Source: Strigops habroptila
Lineage: Eukaryota > Chordata > Aves > Psittaciformes > Psittacidae
Direction: 5' to 3'
Assembly: GCF_004027225.2 (NCBI RefSeq)
Contig: NC_044277.2
Location: forward strand, 32,042,495 to 32,106,494
DNA length: 64,000 bases
Shown: piece after piece, positions 25,061-39,244 of the stretch
Numbering within the stretch: the stretch's first letter is position 1
Layout: each line of letters opens with the position of its first letter
Position numbers and translations under genes: made by a program
Notes under the pieces: model-generated
What the model saw: the letters and a program-made list of their open reading frames with translations, nothing else
Databases searched by the model: none
Told to the model about the DNA's origin: nothing

Positions 25061-28000
25061 TACAACCAACTATCTCAACTTATTAAGTACCCTTGTTAAT
25101 TGGTTTTGAAATGCCATTACCTTCACAGTTCAGGCTAGAACTTAAGCTCATTGAGTTTTGCTTCCATCTCAAGTGCCTTAATTCCACTTGTGCCCTTTCA
25201 GACTTACTAGCCATGCTGCATTTGGACCCATGTTCCACATCAGTGCCTTTATTAAAAGCAGAGAGTCCTTGTTTCACAAACTATGGTAGAGCCTGGACCA
25301 GTCCCTGCTGGCCCTGGGACTGTGTAACCACAGAGCCATCTTAAAACACCTCCAGTTCAGAGGGATTTTGTTCTGTGAGGTTATACATCTCACAGTGTCA
25401 GAGTTTACTTGCCGTTTATACATTGTTACTGGGATTGTTTATTCAGAACATTGTACACCTCTGGCGTGTAACACACATTGGGTTGGTTGAGAGCATTATA
25501 TTTCTCACTATTTAAAAATCACAAATAGTTTAGTTGTCTGCACTCACAAAAGTGTGAGCACATAGGAAAAGTTGACATCCTCTGAAGTTGAGTGTAGATC
25601 TTGGAATAATACATAACACTGCAACATTAATTTTGTTATTTTAAGTATCAGACTGATAACGAAGCTCTTAAGAAAGCACAGTGCTACAACTTTATGGCAA
25701 CCATATGACAGTTACATGTGAACTTGTTGTTCTTAAAAAGGCCAAAGAGCTCTTACATTCTGGATTTCTTTCAGATTAAGAAACAAAGACCAAAACAAAT
25801 GTTCTTTTCCTTTGTTCCTTATTGATTAGATAATAGGTTACTTTGAAATTACTTTGTACAGTTGTTATTATTGGGAGGCTGTTTACAACACAGGCTTCAG
25901 AGTCTGCAAAACAGCCTTGCAGTTCTCAACCTTTTCTACTGGAAATATGTTGTCTTGAAAAAGAAACCAAAATGAATGCCAAGATCAAAGAAGCCTAAAT
26001 ATTCAGCAACCTTTTGGCCTGTATCTTTCTAAAGCACCTGCAGCAACATAGGAAGAAAAGAATAAAAAAAGGTTCCTTTGCAGGATTCCCGGCATAGGCT
26101 GTTAGTAAGCCTTTGTGAGAAAGTGCACACAAACACAAACACACACACATACATCTAAGCAGGAGGGGCCAATGGAGCAGGTTACCCTTACAATAAAGTG
26201 ATGTTAGCCAAATGTGACCTAATTTCTCCACAGAATAGTCCAGGCAGAATTACATCCAAAGGATTTGCTTACACAGAGAAAAATCCTCCTTTCAGTATCT
26301 TCTTTTATTGGGGGGAGGGGACTTTTTCTTGTTTAGTTTTTTGAAATTAGTACCCGGACATTAACCCTTTCTTCAATAAGTTTACAGTGGTAGTTGCTTA
26401 CCCACTTTTCCAAAAATGCAGTACTTCTACTGTAAAAATCTGTATTTAGTCAGCAAAAGTGCCCTTAAGGCTCTACTCACATTTAGAGTTCTGTTTGTTC
26501 TAGGAATCATGCAACACATGTGTGGGCACAGACTTTCCCCTAAATCACTTGCAATAAGCAAAAATTCCAGTCAAGATAAATCCGGATCAGAGCATGCGAA
26601 GAAATAGTAAAGAAGGGGATGTAATCTTAGCCACATCTGTGTACATTAGAATGATTTATTAGCCTATTTTTTCACTCTGAAATGTAGAAATAATATAAAT
26701 ATGCAGGAAATAGGCTAGGAATATGTAAGGCAAGTCAACAGTCTCCTCAAGCTGTCATTTTATTAGCTTGGCAAATGATGGGAAGTAAATTCCTGGAGAA
26801 AAGCCTAAACTTGCAAGAGGTCATTTGGATGATTCTGGAAGTGGTAAGTTCCCATTTAGATAAAATACCCACTACACATCAATTGGATAGGGGCACTACA
26901 CCTCTACATGTGCTGCCTTTTGGGTAAGATGTTAAAAACTTAGATTTTTTTTCTCTCCATAAGATCATTTTATAAACAGGGAGAGGTTAACAAGGATCTG
27001 AGAAGGTGTTGTCCACTCCTCAGACTCACTTCTTCACTTCTTTTCCCACTTGGCAGTCAAACTGTGTATATTTAAAAAAGTATTTGGATAAGCTTCACTT
27101 GCCATTTTAAATACACATTGAAATCTTGAATAATTCTATGGCAGGTATAGCTGTTACCATATCCTGTACGAATTTCATCCAGCACAAGGCAATTACAGTG
27201 ATGGCTAGATTCAGTTCTATGCAGAAATTACAGCAACCTGTCTACAAAATGCAAACTATAATCATAACCAAATGTCAACAAGAGATTCATACATTACAGG
27301 GATGATGTTCATGCATGACTTATTTCTGCAGGCTGTCCTTCATCATTTCCCTAGAAACTCAGAGCACATCCATGTATCAGAGCTGTAATTATTACATGTC
27401 ACTTTCATAGTTATGAAATATAAGAGTCCTTACTAGTGACTGGTAAGGTATCAGGACACTGTCAATACAAATGTACCTACGCTGTTCTAGCGCATATCCA
27501 TTGTATAGACAAAGCAGTATAATTCTCTTGATATAGCTCTTATATATAAAAAGTCTTAAAAACTCAGGAAAAAACCCTGTCTCTGGATTTTTTTATGTGT
27601 GACCATGTATGATTTGATACCATCCTTGTCTGGTGTGAAGGTAGTTTCCAGAATCTGCCAGGAGTTACTTTACTTCTTGAGAACTCATTTAACAGCATTA
27701 TGTGTTGAGCGTTTTCATGTATCCAAACCCATATAATTACCACCCTCACCATTTGTTTCAGGAGGGAGTAGAAGCAGACTGTCTAGGTGCCACATACAAC
27801 CTCAGCACAATGCTGGGTTATGGACTAGCTCCTCTGCAGCATTGTCACCTGCAGATTTTGTGGAAGAAGCGTTATTCGTGCTTGGGCACTGACAGTGTGA
27901 CATGCTGATGCCCACAGCGTGAGAGGATTTCCAAGACAGAAGACACAAGTGAAAGAAGACAAATTTTAAAGAAATACAACATTTAGGAATGTACCACAAG

Positions 28001-31000
28001 GTAGAGAGATGGGGGGAAATGAGAGCTGAAATACAGGCACTGTTGCAGAACAGTGGCAAACCAGTTTAACATGGAGAGACCAAAGAAGGGCATGAAAGAG
28101 GAACAGTTCAATTAGATTGCCTAAACAGCTGTCCACAGCCGTTTGAGACCCCCTAAAGTGTCTAGGACTCCTTCACAAAATAGGCGAATTATAATACATA
28201 GAAGACACAGGAGACCCAAACCAGCAGCTAGGTGCCAGACAGCATACTCCAATGATGTCTCTACTTGAATGATCTACTTGAATAATCAAACTCAGCCCAA
28301 AATTTTAGTGGACTGACAGTAGAAAATTATTTTGGAGACCTGCAAGGATCTTGAAAATTTAACTTTGCCTCACTGGGCCTTCTTACTGAACCAAGTTAGA
28401 AGTCCATAAAACCAATGAGGATGTATAAATTATTCTGTTCTAAAATTTTTATGTTCCCCAATCCTTTCTGGCTCTGATACCTACCTAGGCTCTATTATCA
28501 AATATTGATCATGGACAGTTTCTTTTCCAAAGGCCTATCCACTGATGCTTATTGGTGGAACCTCTGTGATACAGTAATCAACACCATTACTCCTCATATT
28601 TTTCATGCTATTCTCCCTTTCCGGTAGCCCTGGTTCTTGCAAAGAGTGATCCAACCTAATCTTACCTTATTTCACAGTTCAGAACTTTGTTCCTTCCTTT
28701 CTTTTCAGAATTAAAAAAAAAAATGCTTATACATATTGTAACTCATCTTGTTGTCTAAAGTATTGACTTCTTTTTCATTCTTTGGCAAATTTACTTTGCC
28801 CCTTGCTGTCTATTTCACCCGCAGTTATCAAAACATCTTTGCACAGATTCTACCACGAATTGTCGAGGTAGGTTTTGAGCAGCTGAAACCTGCTTTAGAC
28901 GCTGTTTGTTGTAAAGTTTTCCTTCTCTGTTTTAAGGATTACTGTTTGCTATTTGACTTTTAAGATCTTAAAACGCTATTCAAGATGCTATTCTTTGCTC
29001 AAACAGTAGCACTCTGAAATTCTGTCTGTATTGAGAAAATTAGCAGAGAGTACAATGAATCACAGTGAAGGCCCATTGATATCTGTATCCCCTAGAAATG
29101 GGCAAGATCTCCTACTGTGTTAAGGGTAAAAGAGTCCACACAGTAAATGTTAGACAGACAGGTCATTGACCCATTTGTTTTCTTGTGATTTTCTCAGGCT
29201 TGATGTCTTCTCCAGTCTTCCTGACTGCAGCCATTATCTGTTCCAGCAACTGGTCTACCACACAGGATTAATTTTTTGTGATATAAGCCTTTGGTGAATC
29301 AGATATTTTCCCATAAACACTCAGTTTTTCAATCTAGAATTTCTAAAGGGAAACTACTGCTATAAAGCAGAAAGATATTAAAATCATTATGGGCTCTACA
29401 TTTCACAATGGCAGATCGTTTGCTTGTAAGTATTTTGCTTTTACAGAATGAAACTGAGCCTCTTTTTGTTTGCCTATCCTCATTTATTTTGAAATGAGAT
29501 CTCCCTTTGACACCATGTCTCCAAAAATTGCACTTTAAATGTTTCACACAGATTGCTTCATTTTGGAATACTGACACTCACCTCTGGTTGATGTAGGGAA
29601 TTTTTGCCTTTTTTTGGCATGTGTAAAACAACATATTGCGTCCAGCTGCAGATGGACTAGCTCCAATACAGTTAAAGAGCTGTTGTCTTATTTTCAGGCA
29701 TTTCTGTTAAAGTCCCTTTAGCTCCCTTCTAACAGGATGCATTTTAATACTGAGGCAGGTTTTTTCCTTTCATAAAAATTTTAAACAGCAAAGCACAAAG
29801 CAGGAAGAAACTGGCAAGCAACAGGCTTCCTAAAAATGAATCTGAGATTCAACCAGACTTTACTTCGGAGGGATGGTTTCACACCTTGCATTTTGTCCCT
29901 CTTTCCAAATCTATGTTCTGCAGATTCCAAAATCTTCCATATTCCTTATGTGGCTATATCTAATGTTTTGACCAGACATAACTGAAATTTAACAGAATTC
30001 AGCAATTAATTGACTGTTCTTTAGGGATTATTAGAAAGCTAGCAATTTTGGTCAAGACTAAAGGCAGCATTTAGGAGTCCCGGGAGTTTTCATCTTTCAC
30101 ATAAACCAGGTCTAGAGATATCTGACCCATAGACGAGGACTGGATAGACGAGAAGGAAAGCTCAAAGCTAGTACTGCTTAAATATTGATAAATAGCACCC
30201 TCACAGCATTTGTTATAGAGGAGAAAGTGCTTAGCCCTCCATTTGCTAATGCCATTCAACCATCTGCTATAAGCATTCCCCCAAGCAGGGCTATCATGCA
30301 GGTACCTTGGCTGAACTGCCTGGTCTTGAATGCTATAACAGATATAGTGGGCTGCAGTGAAGTGCTCTGAGGGGATATCCTATCACATGCACTAGTAATT
30401 TTTCTCAAATCGAAAACTTAGTTCAATCCTTGTTGGTTATGGTCAATCTAGGTTGACAGGGCTGGTTCGTTTGAAGTTATTTAATACGCTAAGCAAGCAG
30501 GATCAGCTTTATAGATAAGATCGGGCAGTTTCATGGTCTTGGGAAGAATTCTCACTACCTTGCTGACCTTTTGCTCAGGAGCTATGATTACCTTTCGAAT
30601 ATCTCACTGCAAATTATTTCCAGTTTTCTGAATTTATTTCTTCAAGCATTACATTACAGAAATTCTAGTTCCTTGGCATTTAAGCCATGGGATAACTGGT
30701 TTAAAGTATGTTAATTTGCTCTGGAGGAAAGGTTCTTATAGATTATATGCACCTTTGTCCATAAAATCTCACATTAAAATCAGTGCGAGCGGAAAGCAGC
30801 AAAAATATTTTTGCAGATTTAAAGCCCACAGACTTAACAAAGTTCTTTCATTTCCTAGTTCTGTGGCAAGTCTTCTGTCTTTCTTGAGATCATGAAAGGA
30901 TTTATGTGGTAGCGTTTGCTGTGGTAACAAGTGACAATTGCTGGCTTGCAAGAACCCTTGCTAACCTGTGACTCCCTACTTCCATACATCTTAGACCAGA

Positions 31001-31938
31001 AATAGTGGGACAGTTACCACAGGTGTGGAAAGCTTTAGGATTTTGTCTCAGCCCTGCTAAAAGTCTGCTGCTATAGATTCCTTCTTACTTCCAGCTTTTG
31101 ACTTGCTCCTTTCTGCAACACTGTGCATGAATAATATGTGCATTGTGAGGGTGTGTTTCAAAGGAAATGCACCTCTTGGCAATCGAGAAGCAAGCACATA
31201 CTGTGCTTAATGATTAGTTGGCATTTAACCATACATAAATCTATTATGGGATTAAAAATATATCACAGTGCCAGCCACAGGAAAAGAAATACACAGCTGC
31301 AGAGACTACTTGGTGTGTGCACACACAGCCCCATTCGCCCTTGCTGTGATTACAGACACTTGATAACTTTCCTGAGGCATTCTCTAAGAAAACGAGGTAC
31401 AAATACTTAATTCTGGATTATATTTGCTAACAGAGGTTAAGGAAATCCCAGAAGCAGAAGTTTAGGATAAGTAATAATAAACAACTTGGTCAGTAAGTAG
31501 AATGGAGTATTATAACTATCTTACCTTGCATCTCACACACAGAAAAGGTGACTGATGATCTGTTATTCTGAGACACTGAATCACCCCCCCCAACTGTATT
31601 TTTTAGCCCCAGTTAAACTTCTTCCTTAGCCTTTATTCCATTTATAAGTTTTCAATATGAATAATTTGTTTTTAAATCTGAGATTTAGGTCACTTTAGAA
31701 AGAGTCACTTTATACTTTCCTTTTGGAGTTGCTGGGTTTTGGGGGATGTTTTATGATTTAAAGGCTTTTCTCCTATTCCAAAATAATTTCCTGAAGTAAA
31801 TCTGACCAGCTTGTATACATCTGTGTGATTGATTATTTCTTCATTCATATACATACAGTTGTATACATTTGCCATTGTATCTGTGCTAAAAGATAAATTA
31901 TGTATATAAAAAGATACCTGTTTACAGATTATCTGCAT
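25061..31938. other. Long intergenic stretch, no gene seen
   Basis: Nearly 7 kb of AT-rich DNA. All open frames are under 91 codons and show no domain. A short CA-rich patch lies at 26127-26155. Between 28215 and 28290 the phrase CTACTTGAATRAT occurs twice in tandem. Conserved noncoding elements could be present but cannot be judged from one sequence. Confidence 0.5.
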
Positions 31939-31967
31939 GAATCACAGAATCATTGAGGTTGGAAAGG
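31939..31967 (-). mobile_element. CR1 3'-tip fragment
   Basis: GAATCACAGAATCATTGAGG followed by TTGGAAAGG is the reversed 3' end of a CR1. Only about 30 bases are convincing. The following sequence (to about 32140) may be a diverged continuation. Confidence 0.5.
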
Positions 31968-32659
31968 TTGTTGGCCATCTTTGCTGCAGGGGCACATTGC
32001 TGGCAATAGGACATTCAGATGTCCCTTGTGCCAATACTTGCACAGGCAGTAGGCATCAAATGGAAGCACTACTCAACTGTTTTCCTAAAGTTCCCTGTAA
32101 AGAACTTTACCATGTTGCAGTTTTTGCTTTACAGATAAACAAAATCTGAAACAGCAGTCCAGGACAAACAACACAATTCTTGCTAGCTTATGTTTAACAT
32201 AAAAAACAAGACATGAGAAAAAGATTTCATTAATATAACTTTACTGAATATAATTCAAAATGTCACCTTGAAAAGTTATTGCAGGTCAGACTTGCCTCAA
32301 TTAGCAACTTGAATGCTTCACTGACTGTGAAGCAGAAATCTACTGAGGAAGTAACAAACAAAAAGTCCTTCATATAAAGAAAATGACTGGCTAGCCCCTG
32401 GAGGGATTTGCAACCTGATCATTCCCAAATATTGCACTTTACAAGATAACACCGCTATTCTCCCAGTAGTAAAACATTTACCTCTAGGTTCCAAGCAAGG
32501 CTCCTAAGAAACATCCAGCTTCGGAATCAACCCCAGCATTCATATTTCCCTCCCAGAGCAGTCTAGTTCCCCTCCAGCTGTAGCATCAGGGTTCAAGATT
32601 TCTGCCAGCCTTCTGCTTGAGGCATGTTAAATTTTTTCTTCTCTAGTAGAAACTGTTTT

Positions 32660-34130
32660 AGATGAACTCGCGTGTCCTTGTCTGCATTCGCACGCACACC
32701 TCATGCACGCAGCAGCTCCCCCTGTACCCCACTGCCAGTTCCCTCCTGGAAGCGTCCCCTCTCTCCCCGTCTGCCGGGTCCCAGCACGACCGCACCAGCA
32801 GGTGACCCTGGCCCTGGCTGCAGGCCCCCAACCTCCGGTGTCCCCAGTCACCTCCGGCCCCAAACCCTCTTCCACCCTGCGGGCTCAGGGCAAATGGTCT
32901 CGGCAGAGAGAGATGGAGAGAGGTAAAAGCTCAGTTTGGGCAGCAGGATCCAACCGCAGGCTGGGTGCAGGCTGCTCCCTGCAGCGACCTGTGTCTGGGC
33001 ACACTGTGATGCTGTGATGCCATGACTGACTCCTTATATGTGGCCGTGTCTCCCCCAGCTTGAGGAGCAGCCTGAGAAGCCTTGGTCAGTGCTGGTGCAG
33101 GCTGTGCCCAATGGCAGGACCGGGCCAGGGGCCCTGCAGCCACCAAGGAGTTGGTGTGAGCACCCAGACCTTTGGTCCCTCACCTGTGCCCAGCCCAGAC
33201 CACAGCTGCAGAGAGCCTGAAAGAGCCGCTCTGCCACGGCAGGGAGCCTGTGCAGGGCAGTTGTGGTGCCAAAGCACCTAGTGTCAGCAGCACTGGCCCC
33301 CTCCAGCCCCATGAATTGGGAGCAAGTGGAAACCACTTGTCTGCCAACACCGCGTGTGTTCACAGCAAACACAAAGAGATCTTGGGTGAGAAGAATATCA
33401 AGAAATGTATTTACAGAACAACAAACAACAAAAGAAAAACACAACAGAACAAACTACAATTCTTCTACAGCAAACTACAACTATCGAACTTTAAACTACA
33501 ATCTACAAGCAACAATTCTAACACAAACTGCAAATCTTCTATAAAAACAACTCTTCTACAAACTACAATTCTTCTACAAGTACAACTATCCTACTTTAAA
33601 CTACAATCTGCAAGCAACAACTCTAACACAAACTTCAAATCTTCTACAAAAAACAACTCTTCTACAAACTACAAATCTTTTAGAAGAAACAACTCTTCTT
33701 CTTGAAACATCTTCCTCCTCCATCTCGGTCGGCCCTGGAAGCAAAGCAGCACAAGGTCATTTCAGTGAAGCTGCTGAGGGTCACTGTGTTTGTCACAGCC
33801 TGGGACACGCTGGGGAGAGCGTGACTCTGCCACGGGGCTCAGCCCTGGCTGGGGCTGGGAGCCTGGCTCTACGCGATGAGACTTGGCTTGCATAGCCCAG
33901 AGGCAGAGCAGGACAGCGCTGTGGTGGCGCTTGTGCCGCCAGGACGAGGGCACCTGGAACCGTGTTCCTGCAGCAGGGTCAGCCCCAGCGTGGCAGCAGC
34001 CTAGCCACCCTCACTGCCAGCAGTGGCTGGGGGCACGTGCTGTCTTACCACTGCTTAGTCTACTTCCATTTCCTCCTCCTTCTCCAACTGCACATCCACT
34101 TCCCTCTCTTCCTCCTCCTTCAACTAGCAT
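32660..34130. other. GC-rich, CpG-containing patch
   Basis: Unlike its AT-rich surroundings this 1.5-kb patch is rich in G and C with many CpG dinucleotides (for example at 32669-32800, 33820-33960). It has open frames on both strands, the longest 177 codons (33172-33705), but none has a recognisable domain. A G-poor minisatellite sits inside it. The sequence GAGAGGTAAAAGC near 32917-32929 resembles a splice donor, and AATAAA occurs at about 34180 on the plus strand. It could be a CpG-rich promoter-like patch, an unrecognised retroelement or a GC-rich repeat. I cannot choose between these. Confidence 0.4.
33451..33703. repeat. G-poor minisatellite, period 106-109 bp
   Basis: The phrase AAACTACAATTCTTCTAC starts at 33451 and again at 33560, and AAACTACAAATCTTTTAG starts at 33666, giving periods of 109 and 106 bp and about 2.3 copies. 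The internal order (ACTTTAAACTACAATCT, AAGCAACAAC/ATTCTAACACAAACT, AACAACTCTTCTAC) is repeated. Almost no G is present on the plus strand. The translation is an asparagine- and serine-rich repeat, which looks like a by-product rather than a protein. Confidence 0.8.
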
Positions 34131-34476
34131 GTGCTGCCAAAGAAACCAACAGACACTTTATGTTTTATGTTCCTAAAGAAAATAAACAAATAAGTACAAA
34201 TGAGTTTTGCTCCAAATATCAGTTCACAATACATGGTCCTATTGATTTGAGTTACCAGATACTCACATAAAGTGCTTGGTCCCATCACATGCAGCAAAAT
34301 TCTCTTTTCACCCACCAAAGGGCAGCACATTTGGCTGCAGTGGTTGCAAATGATTTCTCTTTCTTTAATATCGCACTGGAGAAACCGTACAGTTTCCAAG
34401 AGACAAAAAGCAAATAGAAAGCAAGCAGCTGCAGTCTTCATAGAAGCCTGTCCTTGTCTGTCAATGAAGCCAAATG

Positions 34477-34960
34477 AGTCCCACTATCACCCTAGGACTG
34501 CCAAGTCCACCCCTAAGCCATGTCCCTAAGTGCCACATCTACATATCTTTCAAATACCTCTAGGGATGGGCACTGCCACCCTGGGCAGTTTATTCCTGTG
34601 CCTGACAACTCTTTCAGGTAAGAAATTTTTTCCTAATATCCAATCTAAACCTCCCCTGGCACAGCTTGAGGCCATTTCCCCTTGTACTATCACTTGTCCC
34701 TTGGGAGAAGAGACCAATCCCCACCTCACTACCTCCTTTCAATTGTACCTCCTTTCAGGTAGTTGTAGAGAGCTGTAAAGTCTCTCCTGAGCCTCCTTTG
34801 CTCCAGACTAAACAACCGCAGTTCCCTCAGCTGCTTTTCATAAGACTTGTTCTCTGGACATTTCACCAGCTCTGTTGTCCTTCTCTGGACCTGCTCCAGC
34901 ACCTCAATGTCTTTCCTGTAGTAATGGACCTAAAACTGAACACAACTGAAGATATGAATG
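34477..34960 (-). mobile_element. CR1 LINE, older 3' fragment
   Basis: GGACTGCCAAGTCCACCCC and AAGCCATGTCCCTAAGTGCC at the left, then GGGCACTGCCACCCTGGGCA, match the reverse of a CR1 3' end, continuing into the RT C-terminal region (TTCTCTGGACCTGCTCCAGC). The sequence is diverged with stops in all frames. It shares its 3' end type with the plus-strand copy ending at 52553. The right edge fades near 34960. Confidence 0.85.
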
Positions 34961-37900
34961 CATGTCTACAGTACTATAGGACTGTATAGTTCTCAGATAG
35001 GACCAAGTTGCAACTGTTTTATATTATAGTTTGAGATAAAAACGTTTCCTTGTTTTACCTGAAAATAACAGATGGCTGTCAAGCAAAAGGGTTTTTTAAT
35101 TTTTTATTTTTTTTTTAACATAGGAATTCAGCACATAACTTCCATGAACAATAATTGAAATCTGAGGATACGAAGACTTTTTATTGTCTCTATCTACTGA
35201 GATACAGTGTCTTTATATTGAGACACTCTGAAATAACCCTTTTTTTCTGCGCACCTCCTGTTACTTCAAATGCTAGTTGCGCTAGACCAGTAAAGCACTA
35301 GAGGGAGCTCCGAGACAGACTCAAAGCCAGCCCTACCCAAAAATTGGAGGCTTAGGTTGGGCACAAACCTGTGTGCCTGCGAGGGCTGTATTTGTTTTCA
35401 GTGGGTTCTCTCATGATTATCGCCATTTTATTCCTGTGGAGTTGGTAATGCTCTACTTTTCAACAGCCACCAGTTTTCTAGTGAGAATACAACTACCATA
35501 TGCTGCCTCTGATACTTTGGCAGAGACCTGAAAACTTCTGTGGACTCAGGATAGGGCTTCCTGGTTGGGAGCTTGCATAATTAAATGATTAAAGATTATT
35601 TTGTGTATATGCTTAAGACCCAAATTAAGGCTGAAAAAAAACCTGGTTTAATTCACTTTCTAAAAAAAAAAAAAACCCACACAAAACCCTAAAACTTCAA
35701 AAGGCTTGACTCTGCAGTGTTAAGTTACTGGTTTAACTTTCTGGATGTAATACTTTATTATACCCAAAAGAGTATGTTAGATTATTTCATTTTAGAAAAT
35801 GAGCAGGCATTTTGTAGGCCAGAGTACATGTTGAATGACCAGAAGAGATACTGAAAAACAGTAGAAACAACTGGGCTGTTTCACAAATGTATCACCTGAA
35901 GAAAGTAAGCAGGTCAACATAAAGGCTTGATTTGGTTGCTCTGGATGTTATGAGTTGCAATGCAGGAATGCAAAGCCCCATCTTTAGAATTCAGTCTCTT
36001 TGGAGGTCCTCCGAGGAGCTTTTGGGATGTAGAATCAGGATTATTTCTTTTTTTGTTGTACTTTATGAGGTTCTTTGTATAAAGAGTTCGTCTCATTTTT
36101 ACTGCAAATAAAAATGTAATAGCAGTTGGAGCCTATGAGATGCTCTACAGAAAATTGAAAGACATAACTCACCTGCAGATGTGATATCTGCACAAGTTCT
36201 TCCTTAGAGACTACTGGATCAAACGACATGATTTTGCAGGAAAGTGGCAGCTAGCAAATTTTTAAGGCAAAGAGAATTATCATGAGTAGCCTTGAAAGCC
36301 TTGGGGTGAGACTGACACAGCTCACAGAAGGAACTACTTTACTCCAGCTTACCTCTGTCGGTGTTCAGCACTATATACTGCAATGTAAAGGCACCTATAA
36401 GATATTCATGACATAAACTTTCTCTGGAGATTTTTTTCCCCAAATTAGCAATTGCTTCTCTAAACCATGAGGATCTATAGTGCTTGACCTACAGGGTTTT
36501 AGCTCAGCACTGAGCACATAAGCTGGCATTAACAAATCGTGTATTCTTTTTGGATATTTCATATCAACAGAAGTTTACTAAAAGCAGGGGGTGGGAGGGA
36601 GCATTTCTCATTATTTTGGATTTTCAACCAATCATCTTTCAGTTCTGTTAGAAACTTATTAGGGAAACAGCACTTAAAAGTCAACAAGGAGAACATAGAA
36701 GGAACACACATTCATCATTCTGCCTTCTAATGGCTCTCCCTCTGAAATTTAATAGCTCCATATTTGCTCCGGCAGCCTTCAGAAACAAAGATCTGAACGA
36801 GATTTTGATAATGACTGCCTTTCTCTTATTTTTGTCCAGGTTTTTAGACTGTTTCTCAGAGAAGAAACTTGCCTTTCCAGTTTTCCTCTGATTTTTTCAC
36901 TGTGTTCAGCCTGAGAAGTTCCTCCTCATCTCAGCTTCAGTATAAAAGTTTGTTGCTCTGCAACAGCCACTTACCGGATGATGACACTCTGCCAGTTTTA
37001 TGAAAAACACTTTCAACCAAGCCCTTACCACAGAATCAGATGCCTTCTCCAAATTCAAAATTTCCACTTGAAATTGTACCTTTAAAATAAAATTATATTC
37101 ACAACTAGACAGACCTCCCAGCTAAATGAGCTGTTTTCCTCCTCTTATAATCTCTCCCAGGTGGTGTTACTGTTTTTCCTACTCTCTGCCCCTCTGCAGG
37201 CACACCACAAAACTCTCCTCTACACGGCTTCATTTGTTTGTCATTCACTGTTGGAAGCGTAGCAGGAGCCTATCAGCCCAGCCTCCACCCAGGTCTCACT
37301 GGAGATGACTGCTGATCTACAGGGCTGTATAGGAATACCACCCGCTATGAAAACATAATGTGCATTCCAATACCATCTTCTTCATTAAAACCACATTAAA
37401 CTCATAAAAGCACCAATTTCAATACACTAGAATTCTAGCATAATAAAAAGAAAATATATATATTTCTAATTTCTCTATTCTCAGATTGTCTATCTCAGAG
37501 CTCCAATGAAGTTTAAAAGCATCATTGTTTCCCTTCACACACAACCAACACTCATAAAATAAATCTATTATTCTACATTCAATTTGTGGATTTTATTCCA
37601 AGTGTCATGTTGAGGTTTGCAACTCTCAAATGACTGTTGCTGTTATTGTATGTATTTGGATATTACAAGTCTTTGCAGGGACTAAGAATAAAAAAATAAT
37701 TTATTTTTCATAACAAGTGTTCTCAATAGTAAGACCCAGGATTTCATTACCTTCAAATTAAAAATAACTAAAAATAAAACATTTCAAGATGAGTTAGAAT
37801 TCTTTGGAATAGATTCTGATCTGTTGATTTTCCAGTCATATGGCAAAAATAGAGCAATCAAGGAATAATACACTCCAGACAGTGCATGTTGGTATGATTA

Positions 37901-38182
37901 CTGCACACCTCAGGTGGTATTATAAAACTTAGAGTCAGTGAACTTGAACCACCCAAGAAGAAGAAGAATTACTCCATCAGCATTGCCTGGGTAGTCAGCA
38001 TGCTATTGAGAAGAAATTAGAAAGCAGAGCTGTGTATGCACTCACTTCTCGGCAGCTTAGGAAACATTATTTTTTTTTGTTGTTGTTGAATGGAGTTTCT
38101 TTGGTGAAGGAGAGTCATAAAACACACATTTGTATAAAAATACAAGATGTTGGTGAGACACAGTGGTTTCAAATTATCTATT
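34961..38182. other. Intergenic, no gene seen
   Basis: AT-rich DNA with short open frames only. Features noticed are T and A runs (35088-35117, 35660-35675), a short AT repeat (37452-37463) and one CTCF-like motif listed separately. Confidence 0.5.
35294..35310 (+). promoter_or_regulatory. Candidate CTCF-like motif
   Basis: AGCACTAGAGGGAGCTC resembles the CTCF core (of the form CCASYAGRKGGCRS) with about two departures. A single motif match without binding data is weak evidence. Confidence 0.25.

Positions 38183-39244
<1,062 letters not shown>

Noticed and set aside
33172..33705. 177-codon open frame with Asn/Ser-rich repeats
   Set aside because: The repeats mirror the DNA minisatellite, and the GC-rich N-terminal part has no recognisable domain or conserved start.
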